The notes beneath the pieces were generated by a model. It was not told the origin of the DNA. It did not search any database and saw only the letters and a list, made by a program, of their open reading frames with translations. Position numbers and translations under genes: made by a program. From the NCBI RefSeq assembly GCF_030403775.1, contig NZ_JAQMWQ010000022.1, forward strand, positions 1 to 64,000: a stretch of 64,000 nt of DNA, read 5' to 3'. Origin of the DNA: Paenibacillus sp. BSR1-1. GTDB lineage: Bacteria > Bacillota > Bacilli > Bacillales > Cytobacillaceae. Below are positions 1 to 7,920 of the stretch, piece after piece (the stretch's first letter is position 1; each line of letters opens with the position of its first letter).

Positions 1-1
1 T

Positions 2-125
2 TGTAAAACAGAGGAAGAGTTAATACAAGCAATAGATACATATATGTATCACTACAATTATAAAAGATTCCAAAAACGACTAAACCATCGTGCCAGTTGA
101 ATATCGGATCACGATGGCTGCATAG
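2..125 (+). pseudogene. 3' remnant of an IS3-family transposase
   Basis: Reading from base 2, the frame encodes an integrase-core C-terminus with the motif YHYNYKRFQKRLNHRA, typical of IS3/IS150-group transposases, and then stops at 98-100. The expected ending PVEYRITMAA followed by a stop lies in another frame up to 125, so about two bases have been lost at the Ala-Pro junction. The element enters from outside the window. Its right end is probably near 162, where the sequence ends in a CA, but the matching left end is not visible. Confidence 0.7.
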
Positions 126-224
126 TCTTTTTAGAGCTGTCTACTTGACGGGGTTAAGTCCAAATAGCAGGCTTTTTATTGAGTAATAATTAAGTTCAAA
201 AAATGTCTTTTAGTATTTAGGATA

Positions 225-734
225 TTAATACAGTGTTGCGTGTGGTGGTTGTGGTTGCGCTGGGAGATGTACTCCTTGTGGCGGCTGCGGATGAGCTGGA
301 AGATGTACTCCCTGTGGCGGCTGCGGATGAGCTGGAAGATGTACTCCCTGTGGCGGCTGCGGATGAGCTGGAAGATGCACTCCCTGTGGCGGCTGCGGAT
401 GAGCTGGAAGATGTACTCCCTGTGGCGGCTGCGGGTGAGCTGGAAGATGTACTCCTTGTGGCGGCTGCGGGTGAGCTGGAAGGTGTACTGGGTATGGTGG
501 GTATGGGTGTGGAATGCCAGGTGCTCCATATCCGATACCAGGAAAATAACCAAAACCTGAGCCCGGTCCACCTAATCCAATGCCTGGATAAAACCATAAG
601 CCTAGTCCAGGTTCACCAAATCCCAGACCGGGATAAAAACCATAACCTGAGCCTGGTCCCCCCAGACCGACGCCTGGATAAATCCTTTCATCTGTTGGAC
701 AATCAATATAATATTCATTTAAATATGGAATCAC
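225..734 (-). CDS. Gly/Pro-rich repeat protein, possible spore coat component
   Basis: The N-terminal half repeats a Tyr-Pro-Gly-(Val/Leu/Ile)-Gly-(Leu/Phe)-Gly pattern. The C-terminal half is about seven copies of a 12-residue unit, VHLPAHPQPPQG. There is no signal peptide or enzyme motif. The reading frame extends upstream to 761, but a GTG at 734 has a GAGGAGG box (741-747) six bases before it, the same geometry as its divergent paralogue at 931. I therefore prefer this start, giving a product beginning just before Ile-Pro-Tyr. Low-complexity Gly/His/Tyr/Pro-rich proteins of spore formers are often coat or exosporium proteins. That role is inference, and no family was recognised. Confidence 0.65.
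   Translation of the reverse strand: MIPYLNEYYIDCPTDERIYPGVGLGGPGSGYGFYPGLGFGEPGLGLWFYPGIGLGGPGSGFGYFPGIGYGAPGIPHPYPPYPVHLPAHPQPPQGVHLPAHPQPPQGVHLPAHPQPPQGVHLPAHPQPPQGVHLPAHPQPPQGVHLPAHPQPPQGVHLPAQPQPPHATLY
262..490. repeat. 36-bp in-frame tandem repeat
   Basis: The segment GCGGCTGCGG recurs at 281, 317, 353, 389, 425 and 461, exactly 36 bases apart. The repeat encodes the 12-residue unit of the minus-strand gene. Copies differ by only one or two bases, which suggests recent expansion and likely length variation between strains. Confidence 0.9.
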
Positions 735-790
735 TATTATCCTCCTCATTGTATATTTCATTAGAGCATATTCATTCCTAGAAGAATGGT

Positions 791-874
791 CTTGGGTATT
801 TGACCTAAAATATTATTATTTATCTGACATATGCTGATATAAATAATACTTAGAAGACAAGACAAATACCCAAG
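791..874. promoter_or_regulatory. Inverted repeat in the divergent promoter region
   Basis: CTTGGGTATTTG at 791-802 and its exact complement CAAATACCCAAG at 863-874 are symmetric arms between the two divergent paralogues. They may be duplicated promoter sequence from an inverted duplication, or paired regulator sites. A CATAAACT at 893-900 resembles a sporulation sigma -10 element for the rightward gene, but this is weak. Confidence 0.5.
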
Positions 875-930
875 AACATTTACCCAAAAACACATAAACT
901 CTACTGTAGAATTAAATGAGGAGGATGAAT

Positions 931-1167
931 GTGATGATTCCAATTAATTATGACCCAAGGGTTGGTGTAGGTGGACCAGGCTCAGGATTTGGTTTTGCAC
1001 CAGGAGTTGGATTTGGAGCTCCAGGGCCTGGCTTGGGCTATCCGCAGTACCATCACTACTACCCGTATCATCACCACCACTATTACCCATATCACCACCA
1101 CCACTACTACCCATATCATCACCACTACTACCCATATCATCACCACCACTATCAATATCCATATTAA
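931..1167 (+). CDS. Gly-rich, His/Tyr-rich protein, possible spore coat component
   Basis: About 78 residues. The first half, containing VGVGGPGSGFGFAPGVGFG, is clearly related to the Gly-Pro block of the divergent gene at 225-734. The second half is tandem YYPYHHHH units, which could bind metal. The frame is open from an ATG at 916, but GAGGAGG (918-924) sits six bases before GTG 931 and nine before ATG 934, so translation should begin there. A strong hairpin terminator follows at 1216. The arrangement suggests an inverted duplication after which each copy expanded a different C-terminal repeat. The spore role is inference. Confidence 0.65.
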   Translation: MMIPINYDPRVGVGGPGSGFGFAPGVGFGAPGPGLGYPQYHHYYPYHHHHYYPYHHHHYYPYHHHYYPYHHHHYQYPY

Positions 1168-1215
1168 GGTTTGCTGATAAAACCGTTCAAAAAATAATGA
1201 AAAGAAATTTCCTGT

Positions 1216-1258
1216 GAAACAGGCGTGTCTCTAGATAGTAGACACGCCTGTTTCTTTT
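1216..1258 (+). terminator. Intrinsic terminator
   Basis: A 15-bp stem, GAAACAGGCGTGTCT (1216-1230) paired with 1240-1254, closes a nine-base loop and is followed by TTTTAG. It ends the His/Tyr-rich gene. Confidence 0.85.
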
Positions 1259-1318
1259 AGGAATGTGAAGGCGAGGAATAATTAATATAGTTGACACTAA
1301 CTCATACGGGATCAAGTC

Positions 1319-1459
1319 TCACGTTTGTGCCGTTTTATCCCGAGGCAGCATAATAAGACCATTGAGAAGGTAGCTGTTAACGGGTCAGAAGATATCACTA
1401 CGGTTCTAAAAGAAATAGAAAGCGGACCAATTCCTTCAATAGATGATTTCTATTGGTAA
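1319..1459 (+). pseudogene. Possible decayed gene 3' end
   Basis: A short open frame ends with the protein-like sequence VAVNGSEDITTVLKEIESG, then PIPSIDDFYW and a stop at 1459. There is no start codon or ribosome binding site, and upstream frames are interrupted, so this looks like the tail of a lost gene. I could not assign a family. The dispersed repeat starts about 20 bases further on. Confidence 0.25.
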
Positions 1460-1479
1460 AAGCTATTCTTTTTAAAGAG

Positions 1480-1676
1480 ATACAGTTCTCGACATCTTTT
1501 ATTGCATCTTGAGAGGGAAAATCCAAGAGTAGAGCGTGCTGAGGCCACTTTTAAATAATCGATTGATTAAATGACAAAAAATTTGCCCTTAAATCAACTA
1601 AAATCCTTAATTGATTAGGCTTTATTACGCTTTTAATCAAATGATTGATTAATTTTGTTAGAAGGGGATTTTGTAG
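1480..1676 (+). repeat. Dispersed ~200-bp element, copy A
   Basis: This stretch aligns along its whole length with 8500-8696, including shared blocks such as AAATGACAAAAAATTTGCCC and CGTGCTG followed by GCCACTTTTAA. Each copy carries two near-palindromes of the type TAATCAAACGTTTGATTA, here at about 1556-1573 and 1632-1651, around 75 bases apart. It contains no open frame. It lies downstream of a decayed coding remnant, as copy B does. Confidence 0.75.
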
Positions 1677-1693
1677 AATATTGAACCAGGGTG

Positions 1694-1741
1694 ACGGTTC
1701 TTCTGGCTTTTACTAACCCAATCAGAAACCAGGAGAACCGT
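1694..1741. repeat. Single inverted repeat of the ACGGTTCT family
   Basis: ACGGTTCTTCTGG (1694-1706) pairs with CCAGGAGAACCGT (1729-1741) around a short spacer. It lies 15 bases from the stop codon of the leftward acetyltransferase gene. The same arms bound the repeat arrays and the lsrF/fabF junction, so it is a solitary member of that repeat family and may act as a 3'-end hairpin. Confidence 0.7.
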
Positions 1742-1755
1742 GCCTGTGGCTTGTT

Positions 1756-2268
1756 TTATTCTTCCGTAGGACTTTTAGGTCCGTTAAGTTCTAATTGATA
1801 AAATGCTAAGTCTAGCCAGCGATTGAATTTGAAACCTGCCTTTTTAATCGTACCTGAATGAACAAAGCCAAAGTTTTTATGCATGGCAATGCTTTTTTCA
1901 TTCGCTGCATCAATTCCAGCAATTAAAGTCATATACTCTCGGTCATTGGCAATCGCGATTATTTCTTTCATTAAAGAAGTCGCGATTCCTTTTTTTCTAT
2001 ATTCCTTATTTACATAAACAGAATGTTCAATGGAATATTTGTAAGCGGGCCATGCCCTAAAAGGACCAAAGGTCGCAAATCCAACCACTTTATGATCTTG
2101 TTCGCATACTATTATTGGATAACCTTCAGCCATCTTTTGTTCATACCAAATTTGTCTGCTTTCAAGGGTTTGGGGTTTATAGGAGTATACAGCAGTAGTA
2201 TTGATAATGGCATCATTATAGATATCTAAGATGTCCGCTAAATCTTTTTGAGTTGCTTCCCTTATCAT
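1756..2268 (-). CDS. GNAT N-acetyltransferase, phosphinothricin-acetyltransferase-like
   Basis: About 170 residues starting MIREATQKDLADILDIYNDA. It shows the features of the Pat/YwnH branch of GNAT proteins: the IYN motif near the N-terminus, acetyl-CoA binding loop EYRKKGIATSLM, and the C-terminal AMHKNFGFVHSGTIKKAG block. Relatives acetylate amino-acid analogues such as phosphinothricin or methionine sulfoximine; the true substrate is unknown. The frame is open to 2307, but GAGGAAG lies seven bases before the ATG at 2268, matching family N-termini. It is divergent from the LysR gene across about 150 bases, so that regulator could control it. Confidence 0.82.
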   Translation of the reverse strand: MIREATQKDLADILDIYNDAIINTTAVYSYKPQTLESRQIWYEQKMAEGYPIIVCEQDHKVVGFATFGPFRAWPAYKYSIEHSVYVNKEYRKKGIATSLMKEIIAIANDREYMTLIAGIDAANEKSIAMHKNFGFVHSGTIKKAGFKFNRWLDLAFYQLELNGPKSPTEE

Positions 2269-2417
2269 GGTTTTTCTTCCTCTCATACTAAATTTCTTTT
2301 CCTCCATTTATTGTAGAAGGTTCCATACAAAACGTAAAATTGAACTTTTTAACCCCTTGCTATAGGATAAAGTTATAGCAAAGCATCCAGCAAAATCATA
2401 CAAAGGAAGGTGAGGAC

Positions 2418-3341
2418 ATGACGCCCCAACAATTTCGATACATAGTGGAGATTGCCAAGCATAATTCAATTAGTAAAGCTGCTTCTGCACTCTACGTAAC
2501 GCAGCCGAGTATCAGCAAAGCGGTCCGTGAACTAGAAACAGAGTTAGGCATTACTATTCTTGATCGAACGAATAAAGGCGTTGTCTTCACAAATGAAGGC
2601 ACTGAGTTATTATTTTACGCAAAAAAGCTTTTAGAACAAATGGAGTCTGTGGTCCATCATTTTAAAAAAGAGAAAGCAATGAACGTAACCAAGTTTTCTA
2701 TTTCATCTCAACATTATGGTTTCGCTATCGAGGCTGTGGCCAATTTAATGGATTATTTTGCTGAGCAGAAATATGAGCTTTCAATTCGAGAGGGTAAGAC
2801 AACGGATGTAATTGATGACGTGTATGCAAACAAAAGTATTCTTGGAATTTTATCTCTAAGCGATTTAAACAAGCATTTTTTTGAGCGTTATTTCACCTCA
2901 AAGTTACTAACATTTACGCCCCTTTCTTCATTAAAACAGCACGTCTTTCTACGAAAAGAGCACCCCTTGGCTCATCTTGAGTGTATTACCTTGGAGCAGT
3001 TAAGGGACTATCCTTATCTGACCTACCAGCAGGACGACATGTTGCTGCATTTTGCCGAAGAAGCCCTGAATGTCGACAATATCGGAAAACTAGTATATCT
3101 CAAGGATCGAGGGGCGATGAATAATCTCCTGTCAAATACAGACAGCTACAATCTGGGAACAGGCTGTATCGTGAATAATTACATGAACCCTAATATTATC
3201 TCGATTCCCTTGGAAGGAGGCAATCTAATTCAAGTTGGCTTGGTGAAACGAAACGATGTGTTTTTGCCAGAAGAGGTTCTCGTATATATTGATTTTTTGA
3301 AATCAGCTTTGGAAAAATCTATACCAAATGAGATTTTTTAA
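2418..3341 (+). CDS. LysR-family transcriptional regulator
   Basis: 307 residues. The N-terminal winged helix-turn-helix (about 1-60) contains SISKAASALYVTQPSISKA, the LysR recognition helix region, followed by the linker helix. The rest fits a periplasmic-binding-protein-like effector domain. A good site, GGAAGGTGAGGAC, precedes the ATG. LysR regulators usually control a divergent neighbour, here the acetyltransferase at 1756-2268. The effector is unknown. No clear terminator follows; the next 210 bases to the bidirectional terminator at 3555 hold only short, stop-interrupted frames. Confidence 0.88.
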   Translation: MTPQQFRYIVEIAKHNSISKAASALYVTQPSISKAVRELETELGITILDRTNKGVVFTNEGTELLFYAKKLLEQMESVVHHFKKEKAMNVTKFSISSQHYGFAIEAVANLMDYFAEQKYELSIREGKTTDVIDDVYANKSILGILSLSDLNKHFFERYFTSKLLTFTPLSSLKQHVFLRKEHPLAHLECITLEQLRDYPYLTYQQDDMLLHFAEEALNVDNIGKLVYLKDRGAMNNLLSNTDSYNLGTGCIVNNYMNPNIISIPLEGGNLIQVGLVKRNDVFLPEEVLVYIDFLKSALEKSIPNEIF

Positions 3342-3554
3342 TTGTCTTGGTTTTTCCTATTAGTAAACTAATAAAACGTGGTATTAAAGCCAGGAGAAGA
3401 AGCCATTCATTAGGGTAGCATATATAGAAACAAAGGAAATGTCATGGAGAAGGCACTTGCGTTCAGATTAACATCAATTAGACTATTAGTACGACCATGT
3501 GGTGTTCCATTTAATATCCTACCACCTAAGTCCAAATCAATAAAGGCGGGTCTT

Positions 3555-3600
3555 TGAACTAAATAAAGCCCTCCAAATTGGAAGGGCTTTATTTAGTTCA
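3555..3600. terminator. Bidirectional intrinsic terminator
   Basis: TGAACTAAATAAAGCCCTCC (3555-3574) pairs with 3581-3600 across ATTTGG with a single irregularity. A/T-rich arms on both sides let it act for the leftward ATPase/HNH operon and for rightward transcription from the LysR gene. Confidence 0.85.
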
Positions 3601-3624
3601 ACCATTGTTGCTAAAAACAATACA

Positions 3625-4659
3625 CTACATTGTTTTTTTAAAAAATAAAGATTCATCATCGTAGATTTTAAATTCATTAGTTATATCTCTTGTTAATTTT
3701 GCTAGAACCCTCTTATCTTGGTCTTCAAGGGCAGTATAATTACCAGTCAATAGTCTTATTGCATCATCAGGGCCGCTAAAAAGTGTTGGGAATGTTTCTA
3801 ATAAGGAATTTATATAGTTCCTATTATAGATACGAGCTCTTACTATTTGTTCAACTACATAGTCTTTATGCGCTTCATTATATAATTCTTTAAGTTTAAA
3901 TTTGTTGGCAGTTCTTTCTGCTTTAATATAAAATTCATCGTCTTTTGGTAGAGTGGGACTTGTAAAGTCTAGTTCAAAAATATTTATATTTCTATCAAAT
4001 AATGTTAGGTAATCCACATTATAATCATTCAAGAATTTGACGGTAAACCTAAAATCATCTCCCATACCTTTTATATGGGGGTGTAAAAATTTATCAATAG
4101 TAAACGTTTTAGTACCTTTTAGACTAGAGTTGCAAGTGTAACAGCTTGGAATTAAATTATAGAAAGATAATGCTAGATAAGGGTAAGAAGCCTTATCTAG
4201 ATAGTGATCAATAGTGGGACGGGTTTTTCCATTTTTGGAATAGTAGGTTGTAATAAAGCTTCTATTGCAATACGGACAAACAGAGACACCTAGTTCCTTT
4301 GTGAATTTATACGCTCCCCATTCATGATCTCCTCTTTCTACGAAATGGTCATAGTTAAAAATTTTCTTTACCACTTTGGTTATGGGGCTTTTCTTACTTT
4401 TTAATTTTTGAATGGAATTTGAATATAACTTATTGACTTCTTTGATGATTTTTGACTCCAACTCTTCTGGTGAGCCCATAATTACGGTATCAATTTTATC
4501 CTTTAGAAAATTTAAAAAAGCTTTATCTTCCTTTGATAGCCTACTTTTTTGTGGTAAATTATCAAAAATATTTATAAAGTTTTTTTTGAAGTAATTTGTA
4601 AAATAGTCTTGGGCGAGCATTTCAAGGTTAATTGAGTTATTACTATTAATTCTTATCAT
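3625..4659 (-). CDS. ptuB: HNH endonuclease of a Septu-like defence pair (PtuB-like)
   Basis: About 344 residues. The centre has zinc-finger pair CPYC (residues 128-131) and CYTCN (173-177) flanking the catalytic IDH (150-152), the layout of HNH nucleases found next to ATPases in Septu systems and some retron effectors. The gene follows the ATPase gene with overlapping ends, so the two are co-transcribed. A TTG at 4689 extends the frame by ten residues, but the ATG at 4659, overlapping the ATPase end by 14 bases, gives a more typical N-terminus. The expected role is nucleic-acid cleavage on phage infection. It is longer than most short PtuB proteins, so subtype assignment is uncertain. Confidence 0.75.
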   Translation of the reverse strand: MIRINSNNSINLEMLAQDYFTNYFKKNFINIFDNLPQKSRLSKEDKAFLNFLKDKIDTVIMGSPEELESKIIKEVNKLYSNSIQKLKSKKSPITKVVKKIFNYDHFVERGDHEWGAYKFTKELGVSVCPYCNRSFITTYYSKNGKTRPTIDHYLDKASYPYLALSFYNLIPSCYTCNSSLKGTKTFTIDKFLHPHIKGMGDDFRFTVKFLNDYNVDYLTLFDRNINIFELDFTSPTLPKDDEFYIKAERTANKFKLKELYNEAHKDYVVEQIVRARIYNRNYINSLLETFPTLFSGPDDAIRLLTGNYTALEDQDKRVLAKLTRDITNEFKIYDDESLFFKKTM

Positions 4660-6457
4660 TTTTTTCGAGAGCCCCAATTCGATTTTCAAGATTCTTTATT
4701 GATCTTTTTAAATCACTTACTTCACTATAAGCATTAAGGTTATTATGTTGATTATACATTTGTAATAACTTATTTTTTATTAGAGGTTCCCCAATTAAGT
4801 GAATCGTTTTAATAATTTCTACACGTCTACTCTCAATTTCCTCTTTATCGCCCGTTGTTAGTATCCTAATTACTTCATTGATTTTTTGCTTAGCAAATGA
4901 ACTTATTAAACCATCTTTAATAAAAAAGGAATTAGTAAGTAGGTTGTGTATGTTGGAAGCAAAAGTCTGTTGATAATTATCCAAGTGTGTAACCACTTTA
5001 GTAAGTCCATTATCTTTCCGTAACAAAATTATATTGGACTGTGGTAAATCAGAAACAATGAAAGGTGAATTCGATGTCATAATAACTTGAATATGTTTTC
5101 TTTTTAGAAAATAGGTTAAAAATTTCACCACATAGCTTACATATTCTTTTTGCCATTGAGGATGAAGATATAATTCACCCTCATCAATTAGAAAGATGAG
5201 ATTCTCCAACTTGTTTATTTCTTCAATTTTATCGTGAACCCTAGAATAGAAATTAAGAAAATTCATTTGTCCAGAGCTAAGTTTATGCCATTTAAAATTA
5301 ATAAAGCCACCATGTTTAACAATTGACTTTTTATACAAATCTAAAATATTTGCTAGTTCATTAGAAGTTGTTTCTAACTCAAGGTAGTCCTTTTCTATTT
5401 TCTTCTCATTTATTAGGGTAAGCAATTTAAAACTCGATAAAAATGCTGTCGTGTATGGGTTGATTTTATCTGTCATTATTTTAGATAAAATCATAAGATT
5501 ATCAATAATATCCTGGAAGTCTGAAATTTCCTCTGTGAACTTAAAGTCTGAATTTATGTTCGAAGGGATTTCTTCCTTGTTTTTAATTGTTTCTATGTGC
5601 AAATGGGCGAGGATTGACATAAATGGTCTGCTTTTTTTAACAGATACCTGTTGTTCTAAGAATTTAAATGATGAATCAAAAAATGCAGAGAGACTATCTG
5701 CTTCGCCGGAAAGTTTTAGTTTATATACATTTTCATTTATGTGCCATCTTAATTCTATTAAAGTTGGAAGAGTGAAAGGGATGTATTCTAAATTTTTTTC
5801 ATCTGTAAGAAAAGGAATGATGAAACTGATTTGTCTGTTTATTTCCTCAATATTGAAATCAAAGATTGTTTTCTGGTACATATTCCTAGTTAAATAATTA
5901 GTAGAAATATTGATTTGGTGATCATTATTTACTTCATCATTACCGTCAAGTACATTAGAAAAGAATACTAGACCATAGTCTGATTCTTTTACAATAGGAG
6001 CAAGAGAAAATAAAACATCATTACTCGATGGGTAAGGTTTTGGAATGAATGTATGGGTAGTATTATTTGTGATAAGAGGTTCTTTTAAATCTGCATGATA
6101 GACATAATAGGAATATGTCTCTCCTATCTTAGTTCTAATTACTAGAATATCGGCTTCACTTTTTTCTTGAACAAAAGGAGTACCCCCTATTCTTTCTTTT
6201 AAAAAATTTAGAATGGTAGATTTACCTACCCCGTTCTCGCCTACAATTGCAGTCAAATTTGTAATAAAAGACGATTCCAAATCTGGGTCACTAGTGTTAG
6301 GTATTTTAAAGAAGTCCTTAATATAATTTGGATTTGTATTTATTGTTAGTTCATTTTTCATATGATTATAACTAAATAGAAACTCATTACTAAAGTTTAA
6401 TGAGGTTTTTTTAAGAATCGTTTTATAGTCATCGATCCATGCAAATAGTAGTTCCAT
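4646..6457 (-). CDS. ptuA: AAA/ABC-type ATPase of a Septu-like defence pair (PtuA-like)
   Basis: 603 residues. Walker A GENGVGKST lies at 73-81, an ABC-type signature LSSGQ at 393-397, Walker B with LIFLIDEGE near 419-428, and the switch segment TSNSPFIVSDLP at 461. Residues 90-390 form the long insertion seen in OLD/SMC-like defence ATPases. There is no TOPRIM-like C-terminus; the nuclease is supplied by the overlapping downstream HNH gene. AGGAG sits upstream of the ATG, and TATAAT (minus strand, 6499-6494) gives a probable -10. The pairing with an HNH protein supports Septu; a related ATPase-HNH type, as in retron-associated effectors, is the alternative. No reverse transcriptase is nearby. 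Confidence 0.75.
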   Translation of the reverse strand: MELLFAWIDDYKTILKKTSLNFSNEFLFSYNHMKNELTINTNPNYIKDFFKIPNTSDPDLESSFITNLTAIVGENGVGKSTILNFLKERIGGTPFVQEKSEADILVIRTKIGETYSYYVYHADLKEPLITNNTTHTFIPKPYPSSNDVLFSLAPIVKESDYGLVFFSNVLDGNDEVNNDHQINISTNYLTRNMYQKTIFDFNIEEINRQISFIIPFLTDEKNLEYIPFTLPTLIELRWHINENVYKLKLSGEADSLSAFFDSSFKFLEQQVSVKKSRPFMSILAHLHIETIKNKEEIPSNINSDFKFTEEISDFQDIIDNLMILSKIMTDKINPYTTAFLSSFKLLTLINEKKIEKDYLELETTSNELANILDLYKKSIVKHGGFINFKWHKLSSGQMNFLNFYSRVHDKIEEINKLENLIFLIDEGELYLHPQWQKEYVSYVVKFLTYFLKRKHIQVIMTSNSPFIVSDLPQSNIILLRKDNGLTKVVTHLDNYQQTFASNIHNLLTNSFFIKDGLISSFAKQKINEVIRILTTGDKEEIESRRVEIIKTIHLIGEPLIKNKLLQMYNQHNNLNAYSEVSDLKRSIKNLENRIGALEKNDKN

Positions 6458-6593
6458 ATAAATTTGGTCTCCTTTGTTCTAAAATCCCTTATTATTATAA
6501 CAAAGATATACATAATTGGAATTATTAGTTTAAGGCGTTTCTAATAATAGACGATCCTGGTGAATCTATGAAAAGAATAGGGGGGGCAAACAG

Positions 6594-7901
6594 ATGAATT
6601 GGACACTTTTTGAGGAAAAACTCCACGAACGAATGGAAAAAGAACATATTTTAGGAGCTGCTGTTGCCGTAAGCCAAAATGGAAAAATCATTTATCAAAA
6701 TGGCTTTGGTGTAAAGAATCTGGATACAAAAGAGCAGGTTTCGCCGAATACGATTTTTGGAACAGCATCTGTAACGAAATCCTTTACTGCCTTAGGGATT
6801 ATGAAGTTAGAGGAAGAAGGGAAACTATCGGTTGATGACCCAGTCATTGCATACTTGCCTGAATTCTATTTCCCCTCCGTAGACTCTATGGAATCAATTA
6901 AAATTCATCATTTATTGACCCATACTGCTGGACTTGCGCCGATAAGAAGAAGGGAAGAATTGAATCGGTTCCAGGAACACCTGACCTATTTAGCTGAGTA
7001 CCCTTACCCTATTTTGGGCAAGCCGGGTGAATACCTTAGTTATTGTAATGATACCTTTTTGCTGTTAGGTGCCATAATAGAGCGGATAACTGGACGCTTA
7101 TTTAGGAGATTTATAACTGAAGAAGTGTTATATCCATTACAGATGTATCGCTCGACCTTCAGTCTAGAAGAATTACATAAATTCGAGGATGTATCTACTC
7201 CATATGTCTATCACCCAGAAGGGGACAGGTTTGAAAAGCAATCCTGGCCAATTCTAGGAAACTATGAAGCTGGTGGGGGTATTCGTTCTAATGTTCTCGA
7301 TTTATTAAAATATGGTGAGCTTTATATTGGGCAAGGAATACTTGATCATAAACCATTTATTTCGAAGAAACAATTGGAGAAAATGCGGCAGCCAACCTAT
7401 CCAATTAATCGAAGTTCTTATTATGGATATGCCCTCGAGGTGACACCTAATTACCACGGATTCACATTGGTAGAGCATAGCGGAGGACAGCCAGGCGTTT
7501 CGTCTAACTTTGGTTTTATTCCAGAGCAAAACCTTGTCGTGGCTGTTTTAACCAATGTCTCGGATGTTCCTGCAAAAGACATCTGGCTTGAGGCTGTAAA
7601 TTATGCAATTGGAATACCTTTGGAGGAGAAGCGGAATACGGAATTGTCCGTTGACCTTTCAGAAGAACAACTGAAGAAATTTGTTGGGACGTACCAAAGT
7701 GAAGAAGGGGATTGTCTCCAGATTTTTATCGAGGATTATACGGTAAAAGCAACGATCAATAGCAAGGAATTTTCGATGAGAGCAAGCGGGGAGGCCACCC
7801 TTGTCATCACAGAAAAAGAAAAGCCGATTCAATTTTATTTTGATTCGAACGGAGAAACATGGGCAGCTTTTATGGGGTTAAGGGTGCTTTTAAAGAAATA
7901 A
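6594..7901 (+). CDS. Beta-lactamase-fold serine hydrolase (class C/PBP4* family)
   Basis: 435 residues. The active-site triad motifs are present: SVTK at 59-62 (nucleophile Ser59, Lys62), YCN at 150-152, and HSGG at 295-298 in place of KTG. These define class C beta-lactamase-like esterases and D-aminopeptidases. A C-terminal beta-rich segment (about 350-435) resembles the extension of this family. No signal peptide is seen, so it is probably cytoplasmic and more likely an esterase or peptidase than an antibiotic-degrading enzyme. GGGGGG precedes the ATG. A repeat array begins 20 bases after the stop. Confidence 0.85.
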   Translation: MNWTLFEEKLHERMEKEHILGAAVAVSQNGKIIYQNGFGVKNLDTKEQVSPNTIFGTASVTKSFTALGIMKLEEEGKLSVDDPVIAYLPEFYFPSVDSMESIKIHHLLTHTAGLAPIRRREELNRFQEHLTYLAEYPYPILGKPGEYLSYCNDTFLLLGAIIERITGRLFRRFITEEVLYPLQMYRSTFSLEELHKFEDVSTPYVYHPEGDRFEKQSWPILGNYEAGGGIRSNVLDLLKYGELYIGQGILDHKPFISKKQLEKMRQPTYPINRSSYYGYALEVTPNYHGFTLVEHSGGQPGVSSNFGFIPEQNLVVAVLTNVSDVPAKDIWLEAVNYAIGIPLEEKRNTELSVDLSEEQLKKFVGTYQSEEGDCLQIFIEDYTVKATINSKEFSMRASGEATLVITEKEKPIQFYFDSNGETWAAFMGLRVLLKK

Positions 7902-7920
7902 GAGACCAGGGATGATGACC

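Noticed and set aside
217-781. Overlapping long frames on both strands across the 36-bp repeat
   Set aside because: Low-complexity repeats stay open in several frames. Only the minus-strand frame with the GAGGAGG-GTG start and the Gly-Pro N-terminus shared with its paralogue is supported.
944-1177. Alternative frames on both strands over the His/Tyr repeat
   Set aside because: They are shadows of the repeat with no ribosome site; the 931 frame shares the paralogue N-terminus.
3342-3554. Possible gene remnant encoding a short VAYIETKEMSWRRHL-like frame
   Set aside because: The frame is short, lacks a start signal and could not be tied to any family.
5451-5897. 148-codon frame opposite the ATPase gene
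   Set aside because: Antisense shadow of the Septu-like ATPase; no ribosome site or domain.
3625-6457. Retron
   Set aside because: The ATPase/HNH pair resembles some retron effectors, but there is no reverse transcriptase or msr/msd-like region in the flanks.
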